Shown here piece by piece: positions 32,802-41,272 of a DNA stretch of 64,000 nt (its first letter is position 1; the number at the start of each line of letters is the position of its first letter). This stretch comes from UBA4416 sp036676295 (GTDB lineage Bacteria; Bacteroidota; Bacteroidia; B-17B0; Aurantibacillaceae): assembly GCA_036676295.1 (NCBI GenBank), contig JAKFDE010000058.1, forward strand, positions 124,001-188,000. The letters are read 5' to 3'. Under the pieces are notes generated by a model. It worked only from the letters and a program-made list of their open reading frames with translations. It made no database searches and had not been told where the DNA came from. The position numbers and the translations under genes were made by a program.

Positions 32802-33803
32802 CTATTTAACTTTAATAATTACTTTTCCTTTTGCTCGTCCAGTTTCAACATAAGATAAGGCTTCATTGGTCTGCTCAAAAGGAAATACTTTATCAACTAC
32901 CGGACGAATCACACCCGACTCAATAAGATTAGTAATCTCGGATAGTTGATACCCATTTGCTTTCATAAATAGAAAAGAAAAATTAACGTTCAATTGTTTG
33001 GCTTTTTTTCGCACACTTGAACTTAAAAATTTAATAATTAATTTTAGAAACCAATTGGCTTTTATTTCTTGTGCGAAAGCAGGATCAGGTGGGCCAGAGA
33101 TGGATATTAGTTTTCCTCCTGTTTTTAGTACACGTAATGACTTTTCTAAAGTTTTTGAATCCTGACTATTCAACACCACATCATAATCCTTCAGTTTGTT
33201 TTCAAAATCTTCTTTTTTGTAATCAATCACAATATCTGCTCCAAGACTTTTTACTAAATCAACATTAGCAGTACTTGTTGTTGTTGCTACGGTTGTACCT
33301 AAATGTTTAGCCAATTGAATGGCGAAAGTGCCAACCCCTCCGGAACCTGCTTGAATAAAAACTTTTTGTCCCCTTTTTAAATTTGCTTTTTCAACCAATG
33401 CTTGCCATGCCGTTAATCCTACTAATGGAATAGAAGCAGCTTCTTCCATAGTAAGATTTTTTGGTTTTATTGCTACATCGTTTTCATTCATCGAAATATA
33501 TTCAGCAAAAGTACCAATACGATGGTCGGAAGGACGAGCATATACTTCATCACCTACTTTAAATTGTTTCACTCCTTCTCCAATTTTTACAACAACTCCT
33601 GCAACATCATGTCCTAAAATAAATGAGGGCTTGTACGGCAGAAATATTTTAAATTCGCCAGCCTTGATTTTGGAATCCAATAAATTTACACTGGTGGCGT
33701 AAATTTGAACCAATACATCTTTTTGTCCTACTATAGGTTCAGCTACATTAGTTAGTTGCAATTTTTCTTTTTTTCCGTATCGATTTACAACAAATGCTTT
33801 CAT
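32802..33803 (-). CDS. NADP-dependent MDR oxidoreductase (quinone reductase type)
   Basis: A 333-residue medium-chain reductase without structural zinc. N-terminal GroES-like part to about 125, then a Rossmann fold with AGSGGVGTFAIQLAKHLG (about 152-169) and the NADP-type start of strand 2. The order KIKAGEF...LGHDVAGVVVKIGEGVKQFKVGDEVYARP follows the QOR/AdhP-like NAD(P)H quinone reductase family. It is four bases downstream of the SDR gene and thus in one transcript with it, under HxlR-type control. The real substrate could be a quinone or an unsaturated aldehyde or ketone. Confidence 0.9.
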   Translation of the reverse strand: MKAFVVNRYGKKEKLQLTNVAEPIVGQKDVLVQIYATSVNLLDSKIKAGEFKIFLPYKPSFILGHDVAGVVVKIGEGVKQFKVGDEVYARPSDHRIGTFAEYISMNENDVAIKPKNLTMEEAASIPLVGLTAWQALVEKANLKRGQKVFIQAGSGGVGTFAIQLAKHLGTTVATTTSTANVDLVKSLGADIVIDYKKEDFENKLKDYDVVLNSQDSKTLEKSLRVLKTGGKLISISGPPDPAFAQEIKANWFLKLIIKFLSSSVRKKAKQLNVNFSFLFMKANGYQLSEITNLIESGVIRPVVDKVFPFEQTNEALSYVETGRAKGKVIIKVK

Positions 33804-33807
33804 CTCT

Positions 33808-34620
33808 TTAGTTTTTAAATTTGTTTATATTTTTAATAATTGAACTTTCAAATGTTTTGTATGAAAAATGCTGCAATGCATGGATTATCGAAGCTCCTTT
33901 TCCTACTGGATGATTAAATTTAGGGTTTTTATCCTCTACCAATTTTAGCAAGGTATTAATAACAGGAGTGGGTTCGGGGGCATTTTCAAATAGATCTTTT
34001 GTATAATCTTCAAGTTTTTGGCGATATAAACCATAATCACTTATTTTATTTTCAGCTACCACAGAGTTAGCGACAATATTTGTTTTGAAACCCATTGGCT
34101 CAACCATAGTTACTTTGATATTAAAGTCATTTAATTCAAAACGTAAAGCTTTGAAATAACCTTCCAAAGCATGTTTGGAAGCAGCATAATAAGAACCACC
34201 CGGAAGACCTATCAATCCCATAATAGAGCCAACTGTAATTATTTTACCAAAGCGTTGCTTTCTAAAATAGGGCAATAACTCATTGGTAAGTTTAACGGTT
34301 CCCCAAAAATTAGTTTCTAGCTGCATCTTCCCTTGTTCAATCAAAGTTTCTTCTGCAAGCCCTGATAAATAGAACCCTGCATTGTTTATTAAAACATCTA
34401 ATTGATTTATATGTTCGAACAAACGTTCACCAAAGGACAATATAGATTCATCATTAGTAATATCCAATTCCAATAATTTAAAAGGTAGTTTGTCTTGATA
34501 TTTTTGTGGGTTGCGACTTGTACCAATTACATTGTAACCACTTTGGTGAAGCTTGTTGGCTATTAGTAAACCAAAGCCTGACGATGCGCCTGTAACTAAA
34601 ATATTTTGTTTCATTTTCAT
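33808..34620 (-). CDS. SDR family oxidoreductase
   Basis: A 270-residue classical short-chain dehydrogenase. The cofactor loop TGASSGFG is at 10-17, the NNAG motif at 79-82, and the catalytic Ser132, Tyr145 and Lys149 (YAASK) are present. Arg36/Asn37 after strand 2 suggest NADP use. The first Met could be 1 or 3. Its promoter lies between the two HxlR-type palindromes. It is the first gene of a two-gene unit with the MDR reductase, probably for electrophile or quinone detoxification, by analogy with HxlR systems. Confidence 0.9.
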   Translation of the reverse strand: MKMKQNILVTGASSGFGLLIANKLHQSGYNVIGTSRNPQKYQDKLPFKLLELDITNDESILSFGERLFEHINQLDVLINNAGFYLSGLAEETLIEQGKMQLETNFWGTVKLTNELLPYFRKQRFGKIITVGSIMGLIGLPGGSYYAASKHALEGYFKALRFELNDFNIKVTMVEPMGFKTNIVANSVVAENKISDYGLYRQKLEDYTKDLFENAPEPTPVINTLLKLVEDKNPKFNHPVGKGASIIHALQHFSYKTFESSIIKNINKFKN

Positions 34621-34640
34621 GAGTTTTAAAGATTAATTTG

Positions 34641-34696
34641 TAAATTTGCTTGCAATTTGCAAGTACAAATGTATAAAAGAACTTGCAATATGCAAG
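34641..34696. promoter_or_regulatory. Divergent promoters with two HxlR-type palindromes
   Basis: CTTGCAATTTGCAAG (34649-34663) and CTTGCAATATGCAAG (34682-34696) are near-identical palindromes 33 bases apart, three helical turns. Minus-strand TACATTTG (34668-34675) and a TTG in the second palindrome, spaced 19, form the SDR promoter. Plus-strand TAAATTTG (34641-34648) abuts the first palindrome and suits the HxlR gene. Both promoters are thus covered by the presumed operators. Confidence 0.65.
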
Positions 34697-34717
34697 TGAT
34701 TATTTAAAATAATTTTT

Positions 34718-35128
34718 ATGGACGCGATTAAAAAAAGATCTGATTGCCCAATTAGTTGCTCGCTTGATGTGTGGGGAGATAGATGGTCGTTATTGATTAT
34801 CAGGGACTTAATGTTTAAAAAGCAGTGCACTTATGGCGACTTTTTAAAATCAGAAGAAAAGATTGCAACTAATATTTTGGCTTCCAGATTACAAACTTTG
34901 GAGGAAAATGGTGTCATTGATAAATTAGAACATCCTGATAGTAAGGCAAAAGTGCTTTATAAGTTAACACAAAAGGGAATCGATTTGTTACCCATTATGA
35001 TTGAAATAAATCTATGGGCGAACAAGTATTTTGATTTGCCTGATGATAGAAAAGCAGTATTGAAGGAAGTTAAAAAGGATAAAGAAAAATTTATTCGAGA
35101 TTGGATGAAAGAATTGAAAAAACAATAA
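34718..35128 (+). CDS. HxlR family transcriptional regulator
   Basis: A 136-residue winged-helix regulator. The family start CPISCSLDVWGDRWSLLIIRDL is clear; the family's conserved cysteine is Cys8 or Cys12, often a redox or electrophile sensor. The recognition region is KIATNILASRLQTLEENGVI. It is divergent from the SDR-MDR unit, the usual arrangement, and very likely represses both directions through the twin palindromes between them. Confidence 0.92.
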   Translation: MDAIKKRSDCPISCSLDVWGDRWSLLIIRDLMFKKQCTYGDFLKSEEKIATNILASRLQTLEENGVIDKLEHPDSKAKVLYKLTQKGIDLLPIMIEINLWANKYFDLPDDRKAVLKEVKKDKEKFIRDWMKELKKQ

Positions 35129-35129
35129 A

Positions 35130-35201
35130 GAAAAAAGGTCACTAACTTCCGTTACGTGACCTTTTGTTCCTTTAAGAGCCTTTTCGTGCCCTTCTGTACC
35201 C
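35130..35201. repeat. Cassette-flanking direct repeat, copy 2 (72 bp)
   Basis: Near-identical to 32658-32728. This copy runs into the last bases of the tRNA-Leu gene (35197-35201) and contains the hairpin GGTCAC...GTGACC that ends both the tRNA transcript (minus strand) and the HxlR gene (plus strand). Confidence 0.85.
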
Positions 35202-35275
35202 AGCGCCGGACTCGAACCGGCACGGTTTCCCACAGGTGTTTGAGACCAGCGCGTCTACCATTCCGCCAGCTGGGC
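35197..35275 (-). tRNA. tRNA-Leu (anticodon CAA)
   Basis: Type II tRNA of 79 bases. The seven-base acceptor stem GCCCAGC/GCTGGGT, D arm with GGCGG...GACGC, anticodon loop CTCAAAC giving CAA (reads UUG), a short variable arm and the T arm GCCGGTTCGAGTCCGGC are all present. The 3' CCA is not encoded. The anticodon stem CTGGT/ACCTG has one T-T mismatch at its second pair, and the D loop is short. Confidence 0.93.
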
Positions 35276-35393
35276 ATTTAGTTTTTTGTATTGCTATCTC
35301 TGCAATCTGCCCCTAAAAGCTAAATATTTAGATAAATCAGGGGCTGCAAATGTAATGAGTTTTTGTTATTAGGCAAAAAAACACTTAAAAATA

Positions 35394-35423
35394 TTGTAAA
35401 AACCACTAAAATTGGTACATTTG
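35394..35423 (+). promoter_or_regulatory. Candidate promoter of prs-rplY
   Basis: TTG at 35394-35396, 19 bases, then TACATTTG at 35416-35423, a full match to the Bacteroidota consensus, ending 16 bases before the prs ATG. Confidence 0.6.
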
Positions 35424-35439
35424 CATCCCTTATAAAACT

Positions 35440-36372
35440 ATGGAAACCGAAGTAAGATTATTTTCAGGAAGTGCCACCAAAGACCTAGCAGAAAAAATTG
35501 CAATGGCTTATGGTAAAGACTTGGGCAAAATTTCCCATTACCGCTTTAGCGATGGAGAATTACAAGTGTCGTACGACGAAAGTATTCGTGGACAAAGTGT
35601 TTACATTATTCAATCAACCATGCCTCCTGCAGATAATTTAATGGAAGTATTGTTAATGATCGATGCCGCTAAACGTGCTTCTGCTAAAGACATCGTTGTA
35701 GTTTTACCTTATTTTGGTTATGCACGTCAGGATCGTAAAGACCAACCTCGTGTAGCTATTGGTGCTAAATTAGTGGCTGATATGTTGGCTACAGCAGGCG
35801 CTACCAGAATCATGACCATGGATCTGCATGCTGATCAAATTCAAGGATTTTTCGATTTCCCGGTTGATCATTTATACGCTTCTTCTATTTTTACACCATA
35901 CATTCAAAGTTTAAATTTACCTAACTTATCTATTGCAGCTCCGGATATGGGTGGCAGTAAACGTGCAAACGCTTACGCTAAACATTTAAAATCGGAGATC
36001 GTTATTTGCTACAAACAACGTACAAAAGCAAATGTGGTTGATCATATGACGGCCATTGGTGAGATCGAAGGAAAAAACATTGTGTTAGTTGATGATCTAG
36101 TAGATACAGGCGGCACTTTATGTAAAGCAGCTGACATGATGATGGAACGTGGTGCATTAAGCGTAAGAGCGGTTTGTACACATGCTGTATTATCAGGAAA
36201 AGCTTATGACAATATTACAAATTCTAAATTAACGGAACTGATCGTAACAGATACTATTCCTTTAAAACAAGACAGTCCTAAAATTAAAGTGATCAGTGTA
36301 GCTGATCTGTTTGCTAAGGTGATTCACAGTGTGCAAAACTTCGAATCTATTAGCAGCAATTTTATCATGTAA
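35440..36372 (+). CDS. prs: Ribose-phosphate pyrophosphokinase
   Basis: A 310-residue cytoplasmic enzyme that makes PRPP from ribose 5-phosphate and ATP, for purine, pyrimidine, His and Trp synthesis. Class I features are in order: FSGSATKDLAEKIA near the start, FSDGELQV, YFGYARQDRK (about 90-99), DLHADQIQGFF (about 128-138) and the PRPP loop VLVDDLVDTGGT (about 210-221). Length is normal. It is followed by rplY 88 bases downstream, an order common in Bacteroidota. Confidence 0.97.
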   Translation: METEVRLFSGSATKDLAEKIAMAYGKDLGKISHYRFSDGELQVSYDESIRGQSVYIIQSTMPPADNLMEVLLMIDAAKRASAKDIVVVLPYFGYARQDRKDQPRVAIGAKLVADMLATAGATRIMTMDLHADQIQGFFDFPVDHLYASSIFTPYIQSLNLPNLSIAAPDMGGSKRANAYAKHLKSEIVICYKQRTKANVVDHMTAIGEIEGKNIVLVDDLVDTGGTLCKAADMMMERGALSVRAVCTHAVLSGKAYDNITNSKLTELIVTDTIPLKQDSPKIKVISVADLFAKVIHSVQNFESISSNFIM

Positions 36373-36460
36373 AAAAACTCGCACTAAATAAATTAAATAA
36401 CCGGTGTCTATAAAATGAAGCGAGCATTTTAAAAACATCGAAAAATAAAACAAAAACAAA

Positions 36461-37042
36461 ATGAAATCAGTAACATTGAGCGGTTCGCTTAGAGCGAACG
36501 TAGGGAAAGTAGACGCTAAGGAACTAAGAGCTAAAGGTCATGTGCCATGCGTAATTTATGGTGGAACAGAACAAATTCACTTTCATGCAGATGAGCGTGC
36601 ATTCAAACCTGTAATTTTTACTCCAAACGCACACATCGTAGAGATTAACTTAGATGGTAAAGTTTACAAAACTGTATTACAAGAAGCACAATACCACAGA
36701 ATTAACGATAAATTGATCCACGCGGATTTTTTACAAATCGTTGATGGCAAACCGGTAACAGCTAACATTCCGGTTGTATTAGTTGGTCAGTCTGAAGGTG
36801 TTAAAAAAGGTGGTAAATTAGTTTTAAAATTACGTAAGTTAAAAGCTCGTGGTTTAGCAAACGTTTTACCAGATGCAATTGAATTAAACGTTGATAAATT
36901 AGATATTGGTAACTCTATTGCAGTTGGTGACATTAACATTGATGGTGTTACTTTATTAAACGCTAAAAACGTATCTGTAGTTGCAGTTCAAACTACACGT
37001 GCCGTTGCTGCTGAAACTCCGGGAGCACCTGCTAAAAAATAA
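36461..37042 (+). CDS. rplY: 50S ribosomal protein L25/general stress protein Ctc
   Basis: A 193-residue two-domain L25 (TL5/CTC type). The N-terminal domain (about 1-92) binds 5S rRNA, the rest is the longer CTC beta domain, ending in an Ala/Pro-rich tail. The opening LSGSLRANVGKVDAKELRA and VPCVIYGG are typical. It shares a transcript with prs, and a strong hairpin terminator follows. Codon use is enriched in preferred codons, as for a highly expressed gene. Confidence 0.95.
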   Translation: MKSVTLSGSLRANVGKVDAKELRAKGHVPCVIYGGTEQIHFHADERAFKPVIFTPNAHIVEINLDGKVYKTVLQEAQYHRINDKLIHADFLQIVDGKPVTANIPVVLVGQSEGVKKGGKLVLKLRKLKARGLANVLPDAIELNVDKLDIGNSIAVGDINIDGVTLLNAKNVSVVAVQTTRAVAAETPGAPAKK

Positions 37043-37061
37043 TTTTAAATTATTTAATAAT

Positions 37062-37100
37062 AAAAAAGAGGCTGTCCTTTTAAGACAGCCTCTTTTTTTT
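37062..37100 (+). terminator. Terminator of prs-rplY
   Basis: AAAAAAGAGGCTGTC and GACAGCCTCTTTTTT (37062-37076 and 37084-37098) form a perfect 15-bp stem followed by T. It also faces the convergent acetyltransferase gene and could act both ways. Confidence 0.92.
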
Positions 37101-37112
37101 AAGTTCTATATT

Positions 37113-37628
37113 TTATGCGCCAACTCGTTTTCCTAAAATGACCAAGCCTCTTTCAGCATCGATCATATTGGCAATTTTAGGCAGATGAGCCCATTGTTCA
37201 AAACCCATTTTGTAAAACAAGTTTAAGCTGGGTTCGTTATGATCGAAGATAAAACCAAGTAAGGTTTTAATGTTTAATTCGGCACTAACGGCAAATGCTT
37301 TTTGTAAACACAATTTACCCAAGCCTTTTCCGCGAGCATTTTCTTCTAAATAAATACTTACCTCCACAGTTGCATCATAAGCAGGTCTTCCGTAAAACGA
37401 ATTAAAACTCATCCAGCCGCAATAAACGCCATCTGCTATTACGATCCACAAAGGTCTTTTGTTTGGAGAGTGTGCATCAAACCAGGCTTGTTTGCTTTGG
37501 GTTGATACAGGCTCCAGATCGGCAGTGACCAAACGTGATGAAACAGTAGAGTTATAAGTGTCTACAATTTTTTGAAGATCTTGTTGTTGGGCGTGTATGA
37601 ATTCGATTGTCATAGTTTTATTATCCAT
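37113..37628 (-). CDS. GNAT family N-acetyltransferase (phosphinothricin type)
   Basis: A 171-residue GNAT enzyme. It shows the PAT-like start (IHAQQQDLQKIVDTYN), GRPAYDATVEVSIYL, the acetyl-CoA loop ENARGKGLGKLC (about 92-103) and GFIFDHNEPSLNLFYKMGF. Such enzymes acetylate free amino acids or analogues. The ATG overlaps the stop of the hydrolase gene (ATGGATAA); an ATG 15 bases later is an alternative. It is the last gene of the J-domain/hydrolase/acetyltransferase unit. Confidence 0.88.
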   Translation of the reverse strand: MDNKTMTIEFIHAQQQDLQKIVDTYNSTVSSRLVTADLEPVSTQSKQAWFDAHSPNKRPLWIVIADGVYCGWMSFNSFYGRPAYDATVEVSIYLEENARGKGLGKLCLQKAFAVSAELNIKTLLGFIFDHNEPSLNLFYKMGFEQWAHLPKIANMIDAERGLVILGKRVGA

Positions 37629-38421
37629 TAAAGCATGCTCTTAAAAATTTTCTAAGGGCTGCATTACTTGCTCTGGGACTTTCTAAAAAACCCATGTGCC
37701 CGTCATGTTCTAAATATAAAATGTGTTTATCTCTTATCAATTCCGATTGTTCCAGTAATTGCTGATAAGGTAATACGTTGTCCAATTCGCCGATCACCAT
37801 CATAATAGGGTAATGTGCCATGCCTAAAATGATGTCACGATTCGAACGGTCTTTCATGCCTTCCAGCGAAGCGATGATGGATTGCTTGGATGTAGTGGTA
37901 GCAATTTTTTGCGCAAAGGCAATTTCTTCTCTTAGATATTTGGCATTTTTAGTGGCAAATAAATTTTTAATAACCTCAGTAGTATAAATTTTATGATTGG
38001 CTTTTACTACTTTGATGGAACGTGTTCGGTCTCTCTTTTTTTCATCGCTATCTGCATAGGCCGAAGAATGGTATAAACACAAACCTCTTAAATTATCCGG
38101 AAACAGATCTGCAAAGGCTAATCCGGCATAACCTCCCATGCTATGTCCAATGATCACATATTTTTTTAATCGTAAATGATCCATCACGGCTTTTACAGAT
38201 TTGGCCAATAATTCCATTGTATGCACATAGCCAAAACACTCTGTTTTTCCATGCCCCGGCAGATCAATAGCAATAACTCTGTATGATTTTGAAAGGTTAA
38301 CAATGGTGCTTTCCCAAATTTTATGTGAACCTAAAAAGCCATGTAAAAGCACAACGGTTCTGCCCTTGCCTCTGTCTGAAAAAGTAATGGTTCCTTTTTT
38401 GAAGGGTGCGGTTTTGATCAT
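37621..38421 (-). CDS. Alpha/beta fold hydrolase
   Basis: A 266-residue hydrolase with HGFLGS at 27-32, nucleophile Ser94 in GHSMGG, Asp214 and His242 (HDGHMGF). The cap domain is about 120-195. The family includes esterases, BioH-like enzymes and lipases, and the substrate is not deducible. Its start overlaps the J-domain gene stop by four bases (ATGA), and its stop overlaps the acetyltransferase start. Confidence 0.88.
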   Translation of the reverse strand: MIKTAPFKKGTITFSDRGKGRTVVLLHGFLGSHKIWESTIVNLSKSYRVIAIDLPGHGKTECFGYVHTMELLAKSVKAVMDHLRLKKYVIIGHSMGGYAGLAFADLFPDNLRGLCLYHSSAYADSDEKKRDRTRSIKVVKANHKIYTTEVIKNLFATKNAKYLREEIAFAQKIATTTSKQSIIASLEGMKDRSNRDIILGMAHYPIMMVIGELDNVLPYQQLLEQSELIRDKHILYLEHDGHMGFLESPRASNAALRKFLRACFNG

Positions 38422-39356
38422 TTTTCAAAAAATTCTGTAGCGTTACTAATATATCGTTTGTTTCCGGATTCAGGATCAATAACATTTAAAATAAATAGTT
38501 GAGGCGGATTATTTCTGTCAAATTTAACCGGATCGTGTTTCCAATTCTGAATTTGAACAACGCTGTCAAAGCAACCATTCACTTTATCATTGTACATTAG
38601 CTTAGAGTTATCCCAGTTTTTACCAATAAGTATTTTCCAATACACACCGCTATCCGGCAACATGGCAAATTCAGCACCTGTTTGATTTTGTAAATAGGTG
38701 TGTTGTAAATAATCGTTGTTGGCAGTCCCAAACAAAGCAATTACTACATCGTAGTTGGTAGAGTTGTTAATGTGTACGGTATTTTTGGTATCAAAGGTTT
38801 TACTGTTTCCAAAATAACCACTATAGGGTTGGGCGCCATTGGTTAAAATAGTAAAATTGTTTTTTTGCTTTTCTGATGCGGATGATCTTTCCTCCGAACT
38901 TTGTTTTTCCGGAGTACCGGTAAACATTGAAATGATAAGCATTAATAGAGCTACAGCAAGAGGCGTTGCAAACAAAATATATTTATAATCCGTATAGTTC
39001 TTGGTGGAGGTTTCTACTGCCGTTTTTTGTTTGGCCTTGTAATAATTTTGGTAATACTGTCGGCGTTTCAGATCTTCATCTGTAAAAGTCCACTCTTTTT
39101 GATGTTTGTGTTTTTTGTGATGAGTTTGTGTATGTTGCGGTGTTGTTCCATAAATGGAAGAATCATAACGCCTTCTTTTAGCAGGACTGATTAAGGTTTC
39201 GTAAGCTTTTAAAATCTGTTCAAATAAACCTCTGGAATCAGGATTGTTAGGGTTTTTGTCCGGGTGATAGATCTTTGCCAGTTTTCTGAAAGCAGTTTTT
39301 ATTTCAATATCTGTAGCGTTTTTTGTTAACCCTAATATTGAATAATAATCTGCCAT
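38418..39356 (-). CDS. Membrane-anchored J-domain protein
   Basis: A 312-residue protein with an N-terminal J domain (2-68, HPD at 31-33) that would stimulate DnaK, a basic linker rich in Lys and His, one membrane helix at about 128-147, and a C-terminal domain of about 165 residues unlike DnaJ. There is no Gly/Phe region or zinc finger, so it is not the general DnaJ. The J domain should be cytoplasmic and the C-terminal part periplasmic. It leads a three-gene unit with a hydrolase and an acetyltransferase. Confidence 0.85.
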   Translation of the reverse strand: MADYYSILGLTKNATDIEIKTAFRKLAKIYHPDKNPNNPDSRGLFEQILKAYETLISPAKRRRYDSSIYGTTPQHTQTHHKKHKHQKEWTFTDEDLKRRQYYQNYYKAKQKTAVETSTKNYTDYKYILFATPLAVALLMLIISMFTGTPEKQSSEERSSASEKQKNNFTILTNGAQPYSGYFGNSKTFDTKNTVHINNSTNYDVVIALFGTANNDYLQHTYLQNQTGAEFAMLPDSGVYWKILIGKNWDNSKLMYNDKVNGCFDSVVQIQNWKHDPVKFDRNNPPQLFILNVIDPESGNKRYISNATEFFEK

Positions 39357-39404
39357 GAAAAAAGAAAAACCTAAGAAGTATAAATCGCTGTATGTAAACC
39401 AAGT

Positions 39405-41102
39405 TTAATTTTTGTCCTTATAAACTTTGGTTAAGTCGTAATAGTGCATTGCGTTAAGACTCAGTCCTTTTACGTTATTGGTCATTAAACGATAAGACCC
39501 TTCATACCAAAGCGGAATAACAACAGCTTCATTGATCAGTAACTGTTCGGCAAGCATAAAATAATGATAACTGCTATCTTTAGAATTAAAATCTCTGCCT
39601 TTTTTAAAATACTCATCGTATTTTGTGTTTTGATAACGAGACGTATTAGGAAAGCTTGCTGCATACATTTCTTTTGGCACAGCATCACCAACAAATAAAC
39701 TCAAAAATGATTCCGGACTGGCGTAATCAGCTACCCAACCATCTCTGTAAATGTCGCTTTTTCCGTGCATTTGCAGATCGTATTTCTGAACATTTGGTAG
39801 GGCCTCAAAAATAACATTGATATTTAAGTTTTCTTTTAATTGTTTTTGAATTTCTACAGCTACTGAACTGTTTCTGGAATTACCTGAGTTAATCAGGATC
39901 TTCATTTCCGGAAACCCAATTCCACCCGGATAACCGGCCTCAATTAATAATTGTTTTGCTTTTTTTACATCCAGGTCATAACCATTGATCTGACTAATAT
40001 CATAATCCTTGAATGTGTTAGGGGTAATGCCGTAAATAGCAGGGCCAATAGCCTGTCCTTTTAAAACATTGTCAACTAACTTATTTCTGTCAATAGCATA
40101 GTTAATGGCTTTTCTCACATTGATGTTATCGTATGGAGGTTGTTTGGTATTAAAAATGTAAAACTGACTGATCATTTCCGGCTCTCTTTGTAAAAGAGAT
40201 TTTGGAGGATGGCTTACAAATTCCTGTAAGTTTTTTTCAACAACATCTTTTACTCTTAATGATGGTAATGTGTTGATCAGGTCTAATTGTTTGTTTTCAA
40301 ATAAAGATAAGCCCTCCTCAATGGAAGGAAGAATTCTTACAATAACCGTATCTAAATAAGGAAGTGCAAATCCTGCGCTATCAGTACCATAATAGTTGGG
40401 ATTTTTAACCAAAACAATTTTTTCTTTGGTAGAAGAGGCGTCATAAATAAAAGCACCTATGCCGGTTTTCAATTCTTTACCATAAGCTTTAATGGCAGTT
40501 TCATTTACAATAGCCATTGTAGGATTAGCTAACAATTTCAAAAAACTTAAACTTGGTCTAACAAGTTCTATGCTAAAGGAATGATCATCAATGATTTTGA
40601 AACCCGAAATGGAATTAGCACTTTTATTATAAAATTCATTAGCGCCCGCTAAGCGATCTTTTAAAGTAGATTCGAATTGTAAATTGTTTTCGGATTTTGT
40701 GCAAAGCAATTCAAATGTATATTTTACATCTTTACTGGTTAGTTCAGGCCCTGTACCGTTTGGATAACATTTATCATCCTGAAAATGAACCCCTTTTTTT
40801 AAATGAAAAGTAATTCGTTTACCATCGTTAGAAACTTCCCATTTTTCCGCAATTCCGGAAATGGGGTCTAATGTTTTAGGATTTAATTTCACTAAACCCT
40901 CATGAATTTGTGAGGTAATTAACCCTTCTACCTGCGAAGTGATTGCTAAAGGATAAAGCGTACCAATATCATTGGTTTCTGCCATTGTAAAAGTGGCGCC
41001 GTTTTTCTCAGATTGCTTTTTTTCACTTCCCTTTGGTGTATTATTACAGCCAAATACTATCAGTGATAGGGCGATTGATATGATAGAAATGTTAAAATTC
41101 AT
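39405..41102 (-). CDS. Peptide-type ABC transporter substrate-binding lipoprotein
   Basis: A 565-residue solute-binding protein of family 5 (OppA/DppA). The signal ends in a lipobox with the lipidated Cys19 (IVFGCNN), then come the segments EGLVKLNPKTLDPISGIAEKW, GKRITFHLKKGVHFQDD and AINYAIDRNKLV. It would bind oligopeptides, or nickel or heme in some relatives, in the periplasm. No permease or ATPase genes are adjacent, so it must use partners elsewhere. Confidence 0.88.
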   Translation of the reverse strand: MNFNISIISIALSLIVFGCNNTPKGSEKKQSEKNGATFTMAETNDIGTLYPLAITSQVEGLITSQIHEGLVKLNPKTLDPISGIAEKWEVSNDGKRITFHLKKGVHFQDDKCYPNGTGPELTSKDVKYTFELLCTKSENNLQFESTLKDRLAGANEFYNKSANSISGFKIIDDHSFSIELVRPSLSFLKLLANPTMAIVNETAIKAYGKELKTGIGAFIYDASSTKEKIVLVKNPNYYGTDSAGFALPYLDTVIVRILPSIEEGLSLFENKQLDLINTLPSLRVKDVVEKNLQEFVSHPPKSLLQREPEMISQFYIFNTKQPPYDNINVRKAINYAIDRNKLVDNVLKGQAIGPAIYGITPNTFKDYDISQINGYDLDVKKAKQLLIEAGYPGGIGFPEMKILINSGNSRNSSVAVEIQKQLKENLNINVIFEALPNVQKYDLQMHGKSDIYRDGWVADYASPESFLSLFVGDAVPKEMYAASFPNTSRYQNTKYDEYFKKGRDFNSKDSSYHYFMLAEQLLINEAVVIPLWYEGSYRLMTNNVKGLSLNAMHYYDLTKVYKDKN

Positions 41103-41272
41103 AACCTTTTAAGTAAGTTAAAACAGCTTAAATATAGCAATTAATCGACTATTAAAGAAAAATGGCTGATAATTTCAAAAAAATAAAGAAAAAAGCCGAT
41201 TTTATTTTGTTTTTTTCGATTATCGTGTTAATATTGCATGACTTTTAAGCAGACGTGCTAAATTATATTACT

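Noticed and set aside
32658..35201. Classic tRNA-targeted integrative element with integrase
   Set aside because: There is no integrase or excisionase gene between the repeats, and only five bases of the tRNA are repeated, so only a weaker claim (repeat-flanked cassette) is made.
35012..35233. Small protein-coding frame over the tRNA-Leu gene
   Set aside because: It is the antisense reading of the tRNA region and the HxlR end; no coding evidence.
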